64,000 nt of DNA from Streptomyces sp. S.PNR 29. GTDB taxonomy: Bacteria > Actinomycetota > Actinomycetes > Streptomycetales > Streptomycetaceae. A program made the position numbers and the translations under genes. Numbering within the stretch: the stretch's first letter is position 1; each line of letters starts with the position of its first letter. Under the pieces are notes generated by a model that worked only from the letters and a program-made list of their open reading frames with translations, was not told the origin of the DNA and made no database searches. The stretch spans positions 372,001 through 436,000 of the forward strand of contig NZ_JANUQM010000003.1 of NCBI RefSeq assembly GCF_030386795.1, given 5' to 3'. Shown one piece after another: positions 1 to 8,177 of the stretch.

Positions 1-604
1 CCTCGGCGTTGCCGCGCAGCGAGAGGCCGTCCTCCTCATGGGCGTCGTAGGGGTACTCGATGGCGATGTGCCGCACGGCCGCCTCGGTCTGGGTGGAGAC
101 GAACTCTATGTAGTCGTCCACCTCGAAGGTGGCCTGCGCGGTGTCCTCGACCTTCCACACCACGACGGCGGCCAGCTCGATGGGGTTGCCGTAGGCGTCG
201 TTGACCTTCAGCACGGCCGTCTCGTGGTTGCGTACCCGCGTCGAGATCTTGGTGCGCTGGGTGAAGGGGTTCACCCAGCGCAGTCCGTCCTCCCGGATCG
301 TCCCCCGGTACCGCCCGAAGAGCTGGACGACCCGCGCCTCGCCCGGCGCCACCATGTTCAGTCCGCACATGGCCAGGGTCGAGGCGAAGTCGATCAGGAT
401 GCCGGCGACGATCAGCGAGGCCTTGAGGCCGGTCGCCGTGACGGCCGTCGCACCGGTGATGACCGTCACGGCGCCGACGAGCAGTCCGACCAGTCCGAGC
501 AGCAGTGCGAGCCCGCCACCGATGCTGTGTGCCGGAAACTCCCGTACACGCGGCGTCGGCATCTCGGGCGCATCGGCGGTGACCTGGGATTCCTGTGTGG
601 ACAT
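1..604 (-). CDS. SPFH/band-7 domain membrane protein (C-terminus cut by window start)
   Basis: The reading frame starts at ATG 604 on the minus strand (MSTQESQVTADAPEMPTP...) and runs off the left edge, so only about 201 residues are present. A disordered head is followed by two hydrophobic segments (about residues 28-50 and 58-80). Then comes a typical stomatin/prohibitin opening, with MVAPGEARVVQLFGRYRGT and later GLRWVNPFTQR and a beta-rich stretch ending ...VRHIAIEYPYDAHEEDGLS. SPFH proteins form oligomeric membrane scaffolds; the client here is unknown. The gene is divergent from the penicillin-binding protein gene across a 244-bp gap that holds a perfect palindrome. SPFH membership is read from the sequence; the role is not known. 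Confidence 0.85.
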   Translation of the reverse strand, partial: MSTQESQVTADAPEMPTPRVREFPAHSIGGGLALLLGLVGLLVGAVTVITGATAVTATGLKASLIVAGILIDFASTLAMCGLNMVAPGEARVVQLFGRYRGTIREDGLRWVNPFTQRTKISTRVRNHETAVLKVNDAYGNPIELAAVVVWKVEDTAQATFEVDDYIEFVSTQTEAAVRHIAIEYPYDAHEEDGLSLRGNAE

Positions 605-668
605 GGGTGATCCCCCCGTTCTCGCGCGGAGTCACTCCTGTGTGACCCCGTCTAGCACGACACTAACT

Positions 669-682
669 AAGTGATATCACTT
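669..682. promoter_or_regulatory. 14-bp perfect palindrome, candidate operator of the SPFH gene
   Basis: AAGTGATATCACTT is a perfect 14-bp palindrome in an AT-rich island, 65 bp upstream of the SPFH start codon at 604 and 167 bp upstream of the penicillin-binding protein start. Its position favours control of the SPFH gene. It is much more AT-rich than its surroundings, as expected of a promoter or operator. The cognate regulator is not encoded in this window as far as can be judged. Confidence 0.45.
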
Positions 683-848
683 TATCCCCGCATGGCAACC
701 CTGCGGCCCTCCCGCTGGTCGGTTCCTTTGGGACGGGTGCTGATTGTCACGTCCGTAAAAGACGGGATCGACGGCCCTATGTCCTATCTCTCGGTGTTAG
801 CTTTCTGAGCTGACCTGAGCGGCGAACCTGTGTGACTCCAGATCACAC

Positions 849-3221
849 ATGAGCGAAGCGGAGCAGATCGGACCCATGGGACGAGCGGAAGAGAGACGAG
901 CGCGACAGCGCGGTGGCCACCGCGCGGCGCCCCGGCGCTCGTCCGGGACGCCGTCGGCCGGCGTCGAGGGCGGCCGGGCGGCGGCCCGCAGAGCGGGCAG
1001 AGGGGGAGCGGGGAGCGGCGGCAAGAGCCGCATACGCCGGCTGTTCACCTGGAAGAAGCTCCTCGGCACGTTCTTCGGCCTGTGCCTGCTCAGCATCGGC
1101 GGGTTCGTCGTGCTGTACCTGGTCGTGCCCGTGCCCGAGGGCAACGCCGCCGCGCAGCGCCAGAGCAACATCTACAAGTTCAGCGACGGCAAGGTCCTGG
1201 CCCGCTCCGGCAAGGTCAACCGCGAGATCGTGGGCCTGGACAAGGTGCCCAAGGAAGTCCAGCGCACCTTCGTCGCGGCGGAGAACAAGACCTTCTACAA
1301 GGACGCCGGCGTCGATCTGAAGGGCACGGCCCGCGGCCTGTTCAACACCATGATGGGCAGGGGCACGCAGGGCGGCTCGACGATCACCCAGCAGTACGTC
1401 AAGAACTACTACCTCAGCCAGGAACAGACCGTCACGCGCAAGCTGAGGGAACTGGTCATCTCGCTGAAGGTGGACCGCCAGATGTCGAAGGACGACATCC
1501 TCGCGGGCTACATCAACACCAGCTACTACGGCCGCGGCGCCTACGGCATCCAGGCGGCGGCGCAGGCCTACTACCGCGTCGACGCCGAGGACCTGACGGT
1601 CCAGCAGGGCGCCTACCTCGCCGCGCTGCTGCAGGCACCGAGCCAGTACGACTGGGCGGTCGCTTCCAAAAACGGCAAGCGGCTGGTGGAGCAGCGCTGG
1701 AACTACGTCCTGAACAACATGGTCGAGGAGGGCTGGCTGGACAAGGCCAAGCGCGACGCCATGGAGTTCCCGAAGCCGAAGGCGCCACGCGGCACCGCGG
1801 GCCTCGCGGGCCAGAAGGGCTACCTGGTCCAGCTCGCCAACCAGCAGATCGAAGCGCAGCTGATGGAGCAGGAGGGCATCACCAAGTCCCAGGCGGAGGC
1901 CGAGGTCGAGAACAACGGCTGGACCATCACGCTCAACATCGACCGGAAGAAGCAGGCGCAGCTGGAGAAGGCCGTCAAGTCCCAGCTGACCAGCAAGCTG
2001 GACCCGAAGAAGCGCAAGGTCGACAAGAACGTGCAGGCCGGCGCGGTCTCCGTCGACCCCAGGACGGGGAAGGTCGTCGCCCTGTACGGCGGCGAGGACT
2101 ACTTCAAGCACTACGTCAGCAACGCCACCCGCACCGACTACCAGCCGGCCTCGACGTTCAAGCCGGTGATCCTCGCCGCCGCCCTGGAGGACGAGGCCAC
2201 CACGGCGGACGGCACGCCGATCACCGCGAACACGGTCTACGACGGCACCAGCAAGCGGCCCGTCGTCGACCGCGACGGCAACAAGGTCGGCTTCGCCCCG
2301 GAGAACGAGGACGACCGCAACTACGGCGACATCACCGTGCAGCAGGCGATGAACAAGTCCGTCAACTCCGTCTTCGCCCAGATGGGTGTGGACGTCGGCA
2401 TGGACAACGTCCTCAAGACGGCCGGCGAGCTCGGCATGGACACCGACGGGCTGAAGGCGGTGCCCGCCCAGACCCTCGGCACCATGGGCGCGAGCCCGCT
2501 GGAGATGGCCGGGGTGTACGCCACCCTCGACAACCACGGCAAGAAGGTCACCCCGAGCATCGTCAAGTCGGCGGAGCAGAAGAACCGCGTGGTCAAGATG
2601 CCCGACCCGATCGGTGACCAGGTCATCAGCCGGGAGGCCGCCGACACGGTGACGTCGGTGCTGACCGGTGTGGTCGACGACGGTACGGCCCAGGAGTCCG
2701 TGCGCAACAACCCCCAGCGCGACGGTCAGCAGGTCGCGGGCAAGACGGGTACGTCCGACAACAACAAGTCGGCGTGGTTCACCGGCTACACGCCCCGGCT
2801 GGTCACCTCGGTGGGCCTGTTCGGCCAGGACGCCAAGACCGGCGCCCAGGTCGCGCTGTACGGCGCGGCCGGCGAGGACCGCGTCAACGGCGGCGGTTTC
2901 CCGGCGGAGATCTGGGCGGCGTACACCTTCGGCGTGATGAACGAGGTCAGCGAGTTCGACCTGGACACCACGCAGGGCGCGGCCGTCAAGCCGACCCCGG
3001 CGCCGACGCCGACCACCCAGCGGCCGACCGAGACGCCCACGGAGGAGCCGACCACCGAGGAGCCGACGTCTCAGGCGCCGACGCCGTCCGAGACGCCGTC
3101 CCAGACGCCGTCCCAGACGCCGTCCCAGACACCCACGCAGACGCCGACCCAGACGCCGACGACGAAACCGCCGAGCGACGGCATCCCCCGGGATCCCGTC
3201 CAACCGGGCGAGGACCAGTAG
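849..3221 (+). CDS. Bifunctional class A penicillin-binding protein (transglycosylase/transpeptidase)
   Basis: This 790-residue enzyme polymerises lipid II glycan strands and cross-links the peptides on the outer face of the membrane. A basic, disordered cytoplasmic head (1-65) precedes one membrane segment (about 70-93). The GT51 domain follows, with the catalytic Glu145 in AAENKTFYKDAGVD and the GGSTITQQYVKN motif. The transpeptidase domain has the SxxK motif with Ser435 (STFK), SxN at Ser504 (SVN) and KTGTS from Lys632. The tail after about 715 is a Thr/Pro/Glu-rich extension with PSQT repeats, typical of actinobacterial enzymes. An alternative ATG lies at 876; 849 gives the fuller basic head. 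A strong hairpin follows the stop codon. Family assignment is secure; the exact paralogue is not. Confidence 0.95.
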   Translation: MSEAEQIGPMGRAEERRARQRGGHRAAPRRSSGTPSAGVEGGRAAARRAGRGGAGSGGKSRIRRLFTWKKLLGTFFGLCLLSIGGFVVLYLVVPVPEGNAAAQRQSNIYKFSDGKVLARSGKVNREIVGLDKVPKEVQRTFVAAENKTFYKDAGVDLKGTARGLFNTMMGRGTQGGSTITQQYVKNYYLSQEQTVTRKLRELVISLKVDRQMSKDDILAGYINTSYYGRGAYGIQAAAQAYYRVDAEDLTVQQGAYLAALLQAPSQYDWAVASKNGKRLVEQRWNYVLNNMVEEGWLDKAKRDAMEFPKPKAPRGTAGLAGQKGYLVQLANQQIEAQLMEQEGITKSQAEAEVENNGWTITLNIDRKKQAQLEKAVKSQLTSKLDPKKRKVDKNVQAGAVSVDPRTGKVVALYGGEDYFKHYVSNATRTDYQPASTFKPVILAAALEDEATTADGTPITANTVYDGTSKRPVVDRDGNKVGFAPENEDDRNYGDITVQQAMNKSVNSVFAQMGVDVGMDNVLKTAGELGMDTDGLKAVPAQTLGTMGASPLEMAGVYATLDNHGKKVTPSIVKSAEQKNRVVKMPDPIGDQVISREAADTVTSVLTGVVDDGTAQESVRNNPQRDGQQVAGKTGTSDNNKSAWFTGYTPRLVTSVGLFGQDAKTGAQVALYGAAGEDRVNGGGFPAEIWAAYTFGVMNEVSEFDLDTTQGAAVKPTPAPTPTTQRPTETPTEEPTTEEPTSQAPTPSETPSQTPSQTPSQTPTQTPTQTPTTKPPSDGIPRDPVQPGEDQ

Positions 3222-3257
3222 CACCAGGGTCAGCGGCACGAGAGTCAGTAGCACAGC

Positions 3258-3284
3258 GGGTGCCCGGCGGCATGCCGGGCACCC
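3258..3284 (+). terminator. Hairpin terminator after the penicillin-binding protein gene
   Basis: An 11-bp perfect inverted repeat (GGGTGCCCGGC / GCCGGGCACCC) with a 5-nt loop lies 37 bp downstream of the stop codon. Streptomyces terminators usually lack a long U tract, and only a short T-rich stretch follows here. Confidence 0.7.
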
Positions 3285-3415
3285 GGCGTTCATCTGTTGT
3301 TCACCCGAATGTCGCCATGACGGGCCCGGTCAACCGCACCGGCTTATCGTGGAGCGCATGTTTCCGCCCATTCCGGGTGCGCCGTCCGGCACGCGCATGA
3401 AAGGTGGCACGAGCA

Positions 3416-3658
3416 ATGGACCGCTCTCTTCGAGAACTCGGTGAGCACACGGCCGGCACACGTGACTTCGACCCGAGGATCACGCTCACGCCCATCGGCC
3501 AGGCCACTGACATTCCGGAAGAGGAGTCAGAGGCGGAAACTGCCGACGAGCGCTGCGCCTCGCTGTACGACGCCATACGGGAGATGAGCACGTACGGATC
3601 GGAAATAGAAGCGGAGAAGCGCAGGAACAACGCTTCCGGCATCGTGCCCAAGCCGTGA
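3416..3658 (+). CDS. Small hypothetical protein
   Basis: An 80-residue acidic protein of unknown function (MDRSLRELGEHTAGTRDFDP...). I chose ATG 3416 because AAAGGTGG sits eight bases upstream; an in-frame GTG at 3404 overlaps that ribosome-binding site. There is no signal peptide, membrane segment or recognisable motif. The centre is rich in Glu (PEEESEAETADERC). It ends 27 bp before a co-oriented membrane protein gene, so the two are probably cotranscribed. Confidence 0.6.
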   Translation: MDRSLRELGEHTAGTRDFDPRITLTPIGQATDIPEEESEAETADERCASLYDAIREMSTYGSEIEAEKRRNNASGIVPKP

Positions 3659-3685
3659 GGACCGGTCGGCAGTGGGTGGGCCCTG

Positions 3686-4249
3686 ATGGGTGCGGAAAAG
3701 CGGACAGGCTTCGGCTCGTATCCGGAGGAACCCAGCGGACGCACCTTGGGGGACAAGTACTTCAAGGAGTTCACCGGGCTGGTGCACGTGAGCCTGCGGA
3801 GCGGGTGGTGGGGGGAGCCGCTGGGGGCGATCCTGGGCGGGGCGGGGGGAGCCTGGCTCGGCCATGACGACGACCTGCCGATGGACGAGGTGCTGGGCGT
3901 CGCCGTCTCCATGGTGGGTGTCATCATCGGAGCCGTGTTCGGCATCCTCGCGATGATCACGCGCGCCTGCGACAACAATTTCCTGCGCAAAGCCAGGAGA
4001 GCGGGCATCCTGCCCATCACCAATTACCTGTGGCCGTTCTTCACCATTGTCGCCATGGGGGTTCTGTCCACCATTTTCCTGCTGATCGTGGCCGGGATGT
4101 CCGACGATGCCCCGACACCCATCCGCATGACCTTCGGAGCGGCAGCGGGATTCTTCATCATGTGGACGATGGCCAGCCTCCTCCCCGCCATGGGGGCCCT
4201 CATCGTCTTCACGCGCCTCATCGAGAAGACCTCCGGCATCAACGACTGA
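3686..4249 (+). CDS. Four-helix membrane protein of unknown function
   Basis: This 187-residue protein has a hydrophilic head of about 30 residues, a glycine-rich hydrophobic stretch (GAILGGAGGAWLG) and three clear membrane helices around VLGVAVSMVGVIIGAVFGIL, FFTIVAMGVLSTIFLLIVAG and GFFIMWTMASLLPAMGALIV. I do not recognise a family. It follows the small gene at 3416-3658 in the same direction, and the two probably form an operon. It converges on the secreted protein gene at 4319-4819. The spacing of hydrophobic segments suggests an integral membrane protein with no obvious catalytic residues. Confidence 0.65.
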   Translation: MGAEKRTGFGSYPEEPSGRTLGDKYFKEFTGLVHVSLRSGWWGEPLGAILGGAGGAWLGHDDDLPMDEVLGVAVSMVGVIIGAVFGILAMITRACDNNFLRKARRAGILPITNYLWPFFTIVAMGVLSTIFLLIVAGMSDDAPTPIRMTFGAAAGFFIMWTMASLLPAMGALIVFTRLIEKTSGIND

Positions 4250-4318
4250 GAGCTCAGAAACGGCGCCGGCGCGGCGGACGCGAACGGCGTCCTCCGCACC
4301 GGCAGGGCCGACCGCGCC

Positions 4319-4819
4319 TCACTCGTCGACGTTGAGCTTCCAGTGGCTGTACCGGCCGTCCAGGGTGATGTAGCCGTCACCGTAGGCGGAGCGGTAGTGG
4401 CCGGTGCCGCCGGTGATGGCGGTCTTGGCCGTCAAGGGCTCCCGCGGGCTGTATCTGATCATGTCGCTGAGCGTCAGCGTCCCCTTGGGCAGGCTCAGGA
4501 CGCGGGTGCACAGCGCCGTCACCTGGTTGCCCTGGACCTGGACCGCGCTGCACTCCGCCTGACCGTCACCGGCGTACTGCAGCCGCCGTCCGTTCGGCTT
4601 CCGCGTCTTCTTCTCGGCGTACAGGTCCGTACGGGTCACCCAGCTGTCGCCGGTCCGGATGTCCACCGGCGTCGTGTCGAACCAGTTGACGCCGGTGAGC
4701 TCGATCCTCTCGATGTCGTTGTCCTCGTCCGACTCCTCGGCCTGTGCCGTTGCCGGGAGCAGGGCGATCGTGGTGGTGAGGGCGGTGACGACGATGCCAC
4801 GGACAACCGACTTGATCAC
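4319..4819 (-). CDS. Secreted allene-oxide-cyclase-barrel-like protein, copy 1
   Basis: A 166-residue protein with a Sec signal peptide (MIKSVVRGIVVTALTTTIALL..., cleavage near ATAQA-EE), followed by a beta-rich domain. Features shared with its neighbour at 4979-5452 include IxLTGVxxFDxxPxxxxxGDSW, two cysteines in AECSAV and ALCTRVL, TAKTAITGGTGHYRSAYGDG and YITLDGxYSHWKLNVDE. This pattern fits the bacterial allene oxide cyclase/dirigent-like barrel family, whose substrate in Streptomyces is unknown. The two cysteines could form a disulfide outside the cell. The gene is a tandem paralogue of the next one, and both carry the same 25-nt sequence at the same distance upstream of the start. Confidence 0.7.
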   Translation of the reverse strand: MIKSVVRGIVVTALTTTIALLPATAQAEESDEDNDIERIELTGVNWFDTTPVDIRTGDSWVTRTDLYAEKKTRKPNGRRLQYAGDGQAECSAVQVQGNQVTALCTRVLSLPKGTLTLSDMIRYSPREPLTAKTAITGGTGHYRSAYGDGYITLDGRYSHWKLNVDE

Positions 4820-4856
4820 GGGACCTCCAGGCCGTACAGAGTGCTCCAGGCCTTCC

Positions 4857-4881
4857 GGAGCAGGGGCGAGTCATTCCAGGC
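4857..4881 (-). repeat. 25-nt direct repeat upstream of AOC-like copy 1
   Basis: The sequence GCGAGTCATTCCAGGC (4866-4881) and nine flanking bases match 5491-5515 at 23 of 25 positions. The near edge is 38 bp upstream of the start codon here and 39 bp at the other copy. The fixed distance suggests a shared promoter element. On the coding strand it contains GGAATGACTC, which could include a -35-like GGAAT; that reading is inference. Confidence 0.6.
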
Positions 4882-4978
4882 AGTTCGTTCCCGCAGGGCG
4901 ACGCGCCCCGCGTGGCCGGATCGCGCGCACCACTCGGGCAGCGCAGCGGCCGGCCGGCCCTCGGGCGAGGCGTACCGC

Positions 4979-5452
4979 TCAGTCATCGACGTGGAGGTCG
5001 AAGTAGACGTGGTCGCCCTTCAGGGTGATGTATCCCTCGCCCTCGGCGTCGTTGTAGATGCCCGTGCCGCCCACGATGGCGGTCTTGGCCGTGATGGTCT
5101 CCTTGCCCTCGCGGCCGATCATGTCGTGAAGGTGGATCTCGCCCTCCTTCATGCGCAGCACCCGCGTGCACTGGGTGGTCACCCGGTTGGTGGTGACCGT
5201 GACGGCGCTGCACCGCGAGCCGGCGTCGCCGACGAACTTGTTGTCGGGCGTGTACAGATGCAGGTAGCTGACCCAGCTGGCGCCCTTGGTGACGTGCTTG
5301 GGGCGCGCGTCGTACTTGGTGACACCCGTGAACCTCACCCGCACGATGTCCTCGTCGCCGACGTCTGCCGAGGCCTGCGCCGACAGGGCGAACGTCAAAG
5401 CGGTGGTCAGGACGCCGGCGGTCACGGCGCGGCGGACAGTGGAAAAGGGCAT
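4979..5452 (-). CDS. Secreted allene-oxide-cyclase-barrel-like protein, copy 2
   Basis: A 157-residue paralogue of 4319-4819. I chose ATG 5452 because a GGGAGG site lies just upstream and the signal peptide then starts correctly (MPFSTVRRAVTAGVLTTALT..., cleavage near AQASA-DV). Longer in-frame extensions lack a ribosome-binding site. The mature domain repeats the copy 1 pattern: RVRFTGVTKYDARP, cysteines in SRCSAV and TQCTRVL, TAKTAIVGGTGIYNDAEGEG and YITLKGDHVYFDLHVDD. It is probably secreted with a disulfide. The tandem arrangement and shared upstream repeat indicate duplication including the promoter region, followed by marked divergence in protein sequence. Confidence 0.7.
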   Translation of the reverse strand: MPFSTVRRAVTAGVLTTALTFALSAQASADVGDEDIVRVRFTGVTKYDARPKHVTKGASWVSYLHLYTPDNKFVGDAGSRCSAVTVTTNRVTTQCTRVLRMKEGEIHLHDMIGREGKETITAKTAIVGGTGIYNDAEGEGYITLKGDHVYFDLHVDD

Positions 5453-5490
5453 GCATCCTCCCGGGTGTGGCTGGGGGTGCTCGGACCTCA

Positions 5491-5515
5491 GGAGCACCGG
5501 CGAGTCATTCCAGGC
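5491..5515 (-). repeat. 25-nt direct repeat upstream of AOC-like copy 2
   Basis: Second copy of the element described at 4857-4881, 39 bp upstream of the chosen start codon at 5452. Only two of 25 positions differ, while the two coding regions have diverged much more. This suggests purifying selection on the element. Confidence 0.6.
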
Positions 5516-5626
5516 GCCGGAACCCCGCCACGCAACGCGCCTTGCCCCGGCCGACCGCAAATGCCACCCGAACAGGCGGGACCGGCCCTGTCGTTCGGAT
5601 CATCCCCTGTCACCCGGGTGCCCAGC

Positions 5627-5668
5627 GCGGAGCGCACCCGGCCGTGGGTTCGGCCGGGTGCGCTCCGC
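5627..5668 (-). terminator. 17-bp perfect hairpin terminator after the SpoIIE-type gene
   Basis: Arms 5627-5643 (GCGGAGCGCACCCGGCC) and 5652-5668 are perfectly complementary around an 8-nt loop. It lies directly beyond the stop codon of the minus-strand phosphatase gene (stop at 5684-5686) and so should insulate the AOC-like genes from read-through. Confidence 0.8.
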
Positions 5669-5683
5669 CGTCGCTGTGGCGGG

Positions 5684-7765
5684 TCAGCCGCGGTTCAGTT
5701 CGAACCAGACGACCTTGCCCGTACTGAGCCGGGTCGCGCCCCACCGCCTGGCCAGCCTGTTGACCAGATACAGCCCGCGTCCGCCCTCGTCCGTGGCCCT
5801 CGCCTGCCGCAGCCGCGGCAGCTGCGGCACGTCGTCGCCGACCTCGCAGCGCAGCACGTCGGTGCGCAGCAGGCGGAGCGTGACCGGGCGGGAGGCGTAG
5901 CGGACGGCGTTGGTGACGACCTCACTGACCAGCAGTTCCACGGAGTCGGTGAGCTCCTCCAGGCCCCAGCGGGCCAGGGCACGGCGGGCCAGGCGCCGCG
6001 CCCGGCCGGGGGCGGCGTCCTCCGGCTCCAGGAACCAGTACGCCACGTCGCTCGGCGCGATGCCGTCGAAGCGGGCGGCGAGCAGCGCGATGTCGTCGTC
6101 CCGGTCGCCGGGGCCGAGCATGTCCAGCACCTCGTCGCACAGCGCCTCCAGCGGCGGCGGATGGTCGGGTCCGGTCAGCTGCGCGGTCGCGGCGAGCTTC
6201 TCGCGCAGCTGCTCTATGCCGGTCCACACGTCCCTGAGGCGGGACTCGACCAGACCGTCCGTGTACAGCAGGAGCGTGGCCCCGGCCGGGGCGTCCAGCT
6301 CCACGGCCTCGAAGTCGACGCCGCCGACCCCGATGGGCGCGCCCGCCGGGACGCGCAGCACCTCGGCCCGGCCGCCCAGGTGCAGCAGGACGGGCGGCGG
6401 ATGGCCGGCGTTGGCGATGGTGATGCGGTGCGAGACCGGGTCGTACACCGCGTACAGGCAGGTTGCCATGCGGTCGATGCCGAGCCGCTGGGCCTGTTCG
6501 TCGAGGTGGTGCAGGACCTCCTGGGGCGGCAGGTCGAGCCCGGCGAGGGTCTGCGCGGTGGTGCGCAGCTGGCCCATGATCGCGGCGGAGGTCATGGAGT
6601 GGCCCATGACGTCGCCCACGACGAGGGCGACCCGGCTGCCGGGCAGCGGGATGGCGTCGTACCAGTCGCCGCCGACGCGCGCGGTCTCGGCGGCCGGCAG
6701 GTAGCGGGCGGCCAGGCGGACGCCCGTCGGGCGCGGCAGGGTCTCCGGCAGCATGGTGCGCTGCAGCTCGTCGGCGATGTACGCCTCACGGCCGTACAGC
6801 ACGGCCTTGTCGATGCCGAGGGCGCTGTGCGTGGCCAGCTGGGCGGCCACCAGCAGGTCGTCGGCCTCGAAGGCGATACGTTCCGGTCGGCGCAGGAACA
6901 GCGCCGCACCGATCACCCGGCGCCGGCCGCGCAACGGCGCCAGGATGGCGCGCTGCCCCGGAGGAACGGCGAACTCACCGCCGTCGCCCAGCAGCTCGGG
7001 CAGGGCGGCACGGGCGGCGGGCGCGTCCGTGAAGACCGGGCGCACCCCGCGCAGCACCTCGGCGAGCGCACTGCCGGGCCGTACCTCGCACAGCTCGCTG
7101 CCGACCGCGTCCAGCTCGTTCGGCTCCGGCTGGAGCGCGGGCATGAACCCGCCCTCGGTGTCGCGTTCCGCCGGTATCCGGTCGGTGCGGCGCAACCGCA
7201 GCACCAGCGGTCCGGTCGGCCGCTCGTCGCCGACCGGCAGGGGCTCGCGCAGGTAGACGAGGATCGCGTCGGAGAAGGTGGGCACAGTGGCCCGGCACAG
7301 CCCCATCACGATCTCGTCCAGGTCCATGCCCCGGGCGATCCGCCGCGTCGCGGCACCCACGAACCGCAGCCGGTCCCCGTCCCGCCGCATCGGCGTCGGC
7401 CTGCCCGGCGGCAGACCCTGGCCGCTGCGCCGCTCCTGGCCTTCCGGCGCCTCGGCCCCGTCCTGCTCGGCACCCGGCTGGACCGGAATGCTCTCGGAAG
7501 CGGGCCGCGGACGGTGCATGTCGGACTCGGGGGCCTGCTCGGCGCCCGGCTGGGAGTGCTCGGTGGCACCGATGGGCCCCTGACCCGGCGCCGTCGTGTC
7601 CGGCGGTGTCTCGCCGGTGCGCGCCTGTGCTGGTAAGGCCGTGGTGCCGGTGGTGCGCTGGGGCACCGGGGTATGCAGGAGCGCCCCGCGGGGATCCGCG
7701 GGGTCGACGCCCGCCTGGGGGCGCTCGAAGGAGGTCGGGTGCTCCGTCACGCGTGTCGAATCCAT
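5684..7765 (-). CDS. GAF-SpoIIE (PP2C) phosphatase with C-terminal HATPase domain
   Basis: A 693-residue cytosolic signalling protein. A disordered Pro/Gln/Glu-rich head (1-120) is followed by a GAF-like sensor (about 130-300) and a SpoIIE-type PP2C serine phosphatase (about 310-530). Metal-binding hallmarks are VGGDWYDAIPL, VVGDVMGHSMTSAA, LLLYTDGLVE and DDDIALLAARFD. The C-terminal anti-sigma-type ATPase (about 570-690) has SVELLVSEVVTNAVRYA and DEGGRGLYLVNRLA. Proteins of this layout both phosphorylate and dephosphorylate STAS anti-sigma-factor antagonists in actinobacteria; the partner here is unknown. No STAS gene is adjacent. The start is not fixed: ATG 7765 is used, and GTG 7750 is possible. 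A 17-bp hairpin terminator follows. Confidence 0.88.
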   Translation of the reverse strand: MDSTRVTEHPTSFERPQAGVDPADPRGALLHTPVPQRTTGTTALPAQARTGETPPDTTAPGQGPIGATEHSQPGAEQAPESDMHRPRPASESIPVQPGAEQDGAEAPEGQERRSGQGLPPGRPTPMRRDGDRLRFVGAATRRIARGMDLDEIVMGLCRATVPTFSDAILVYLREPLPVGDERPTGPLVLRLRRTDRIPAERDTEGGFMPALQPEPNELDAVGSELCEVRPGSALAEVLRGVRPVFTDAPAARAALPELLGDGGEFAVPPGQRAILAPLRGRRRVIGAALFLRRPERIAFEADDLLVAAQLATHSALGIDKAVLYGREAYIADELQRTMLPETLPRPTGVRLAARYLPAAETARVGGDWYDAIPLPGSRVALVVGDVMGHSMTSAAIMGQLRTTAQTLAGLDLPPQEVLHHLDEQAQRLGIDRMATCLYAVYDPVSHRITIANAGHPPPVLLHLGGRAEVLRVPAGAPIGVGGVDFEAVELDAPAGATLLLYTDGLVESRLRDVWTGIEQLREKLAATAQLTGPDHPPPLEALCDEVLDMLGPGDRDDDIALLAARFDGIAPSDVAYWFLEPEDAAPGRARRLARRALARWGLEELTDSVELLVSEVVTNAVRYASRPVTLRLLRTDVLRCEVGDDVPQLPRLRQARATDEGGRGLYLVNRLARRWGATRLSTGKVVWFELNRG

Positions 7766-8177
7766 CCGTCCGGGGCCACGGCCCTGTCCTCAAATTCCCG
7801 CCTGCTCCGCAGGGGGGACCCCCAGCCACCTTCTCGCTCTGCGGCTGCACGCACCAGACACCGCGAGGCTCGCCCTGCGGGCGGACGACGGGAAGGTGAG
7901 GACAGGGCCGTGCGCCGCGCGTGCAGTTCGTCCCGCAGAGAACCCGATACCCGCAATACCTGCCCCAGGAACGGAATTCCCGCGTGGTCAGAGGCTGTTC
8001 CTGTGCCATCGGCGGGCCGTCTGCGCCCCGTACCGATCCTGCCCTCGTACCCCTCGATCACGTCCAGCCGCCCCTCGGTGACGTTCGGTCAAGCTCAGCG
8101 CGCGCTCCGGTAGTTGCCGCTACGCGCCCTTGCGGAGGACGATCCTACGTTTCTTGCCCGGGGGCGCAGCAAGGGTC
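7766..8177. other. 412-bp gene-free stretch upstream of the SpoIIE-type gene
   Basis: No convincing coding sequence was found on either strand. The stretch holds a long imperfect inverted repeat (7777-7912, listed separately) and an internal GC-rich block with GGGGGGACCCCC at about 7812-7823. It must also contain the promoter of the minus-strand phosphatase gene, which I could not place. Confidence 0.5.
7777..7912. repeat. Inverted repeat element of about 136 bp
   Basis: Perfect 16-bp terminal arms, CACGGCCCTGTCCTCA at 7777-7792 and its complement at 7897-7912, continue inward imperfectly through TTCCCG. The whole segment could fold back on itself. It has no coding content. It may be a miniature inverted-repeat element or a large transcribed hairpin in the 5' region of the SpoIIE-type gene. 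No target-site duplication was evident to me. Confidence 0.5.

Noticed and set aside
3080..3170. Tandem ACGCCGTCCCAG-type repeats, checked as a CRISPR or minisatellite
   Set aside because: They encode the Pro/Ser/Gln/Thr repeats of the penicillin-binding protein tail; there are no spacers and the frame is kept.
843..3293. 816-residue minus-strand open frame opposite the penicillin-binding protein gene
   Set aside because: Pure antisense shadow: low-complexity Gly/Arg/Val/Asp sequence, with all penicillin-binding motifs on the other strand.
4343..7636. 1097-residue open frame on the plus strand
   Set aside because: It runs antisense across the two AOC-like genes and the SpoIIE-type gene; high GC leaves such frames open. 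It has no domain, ribosome-binding site or sensible composition.
7811..7826. GGGGGGACCCCC block, also near 52480, as a possible dispersed mobile repeat
   Set aside because: Only about 14 bp are shared and such GC palindromes are common in Streptomyces intergenic DNA; too little for a mobile-element call.
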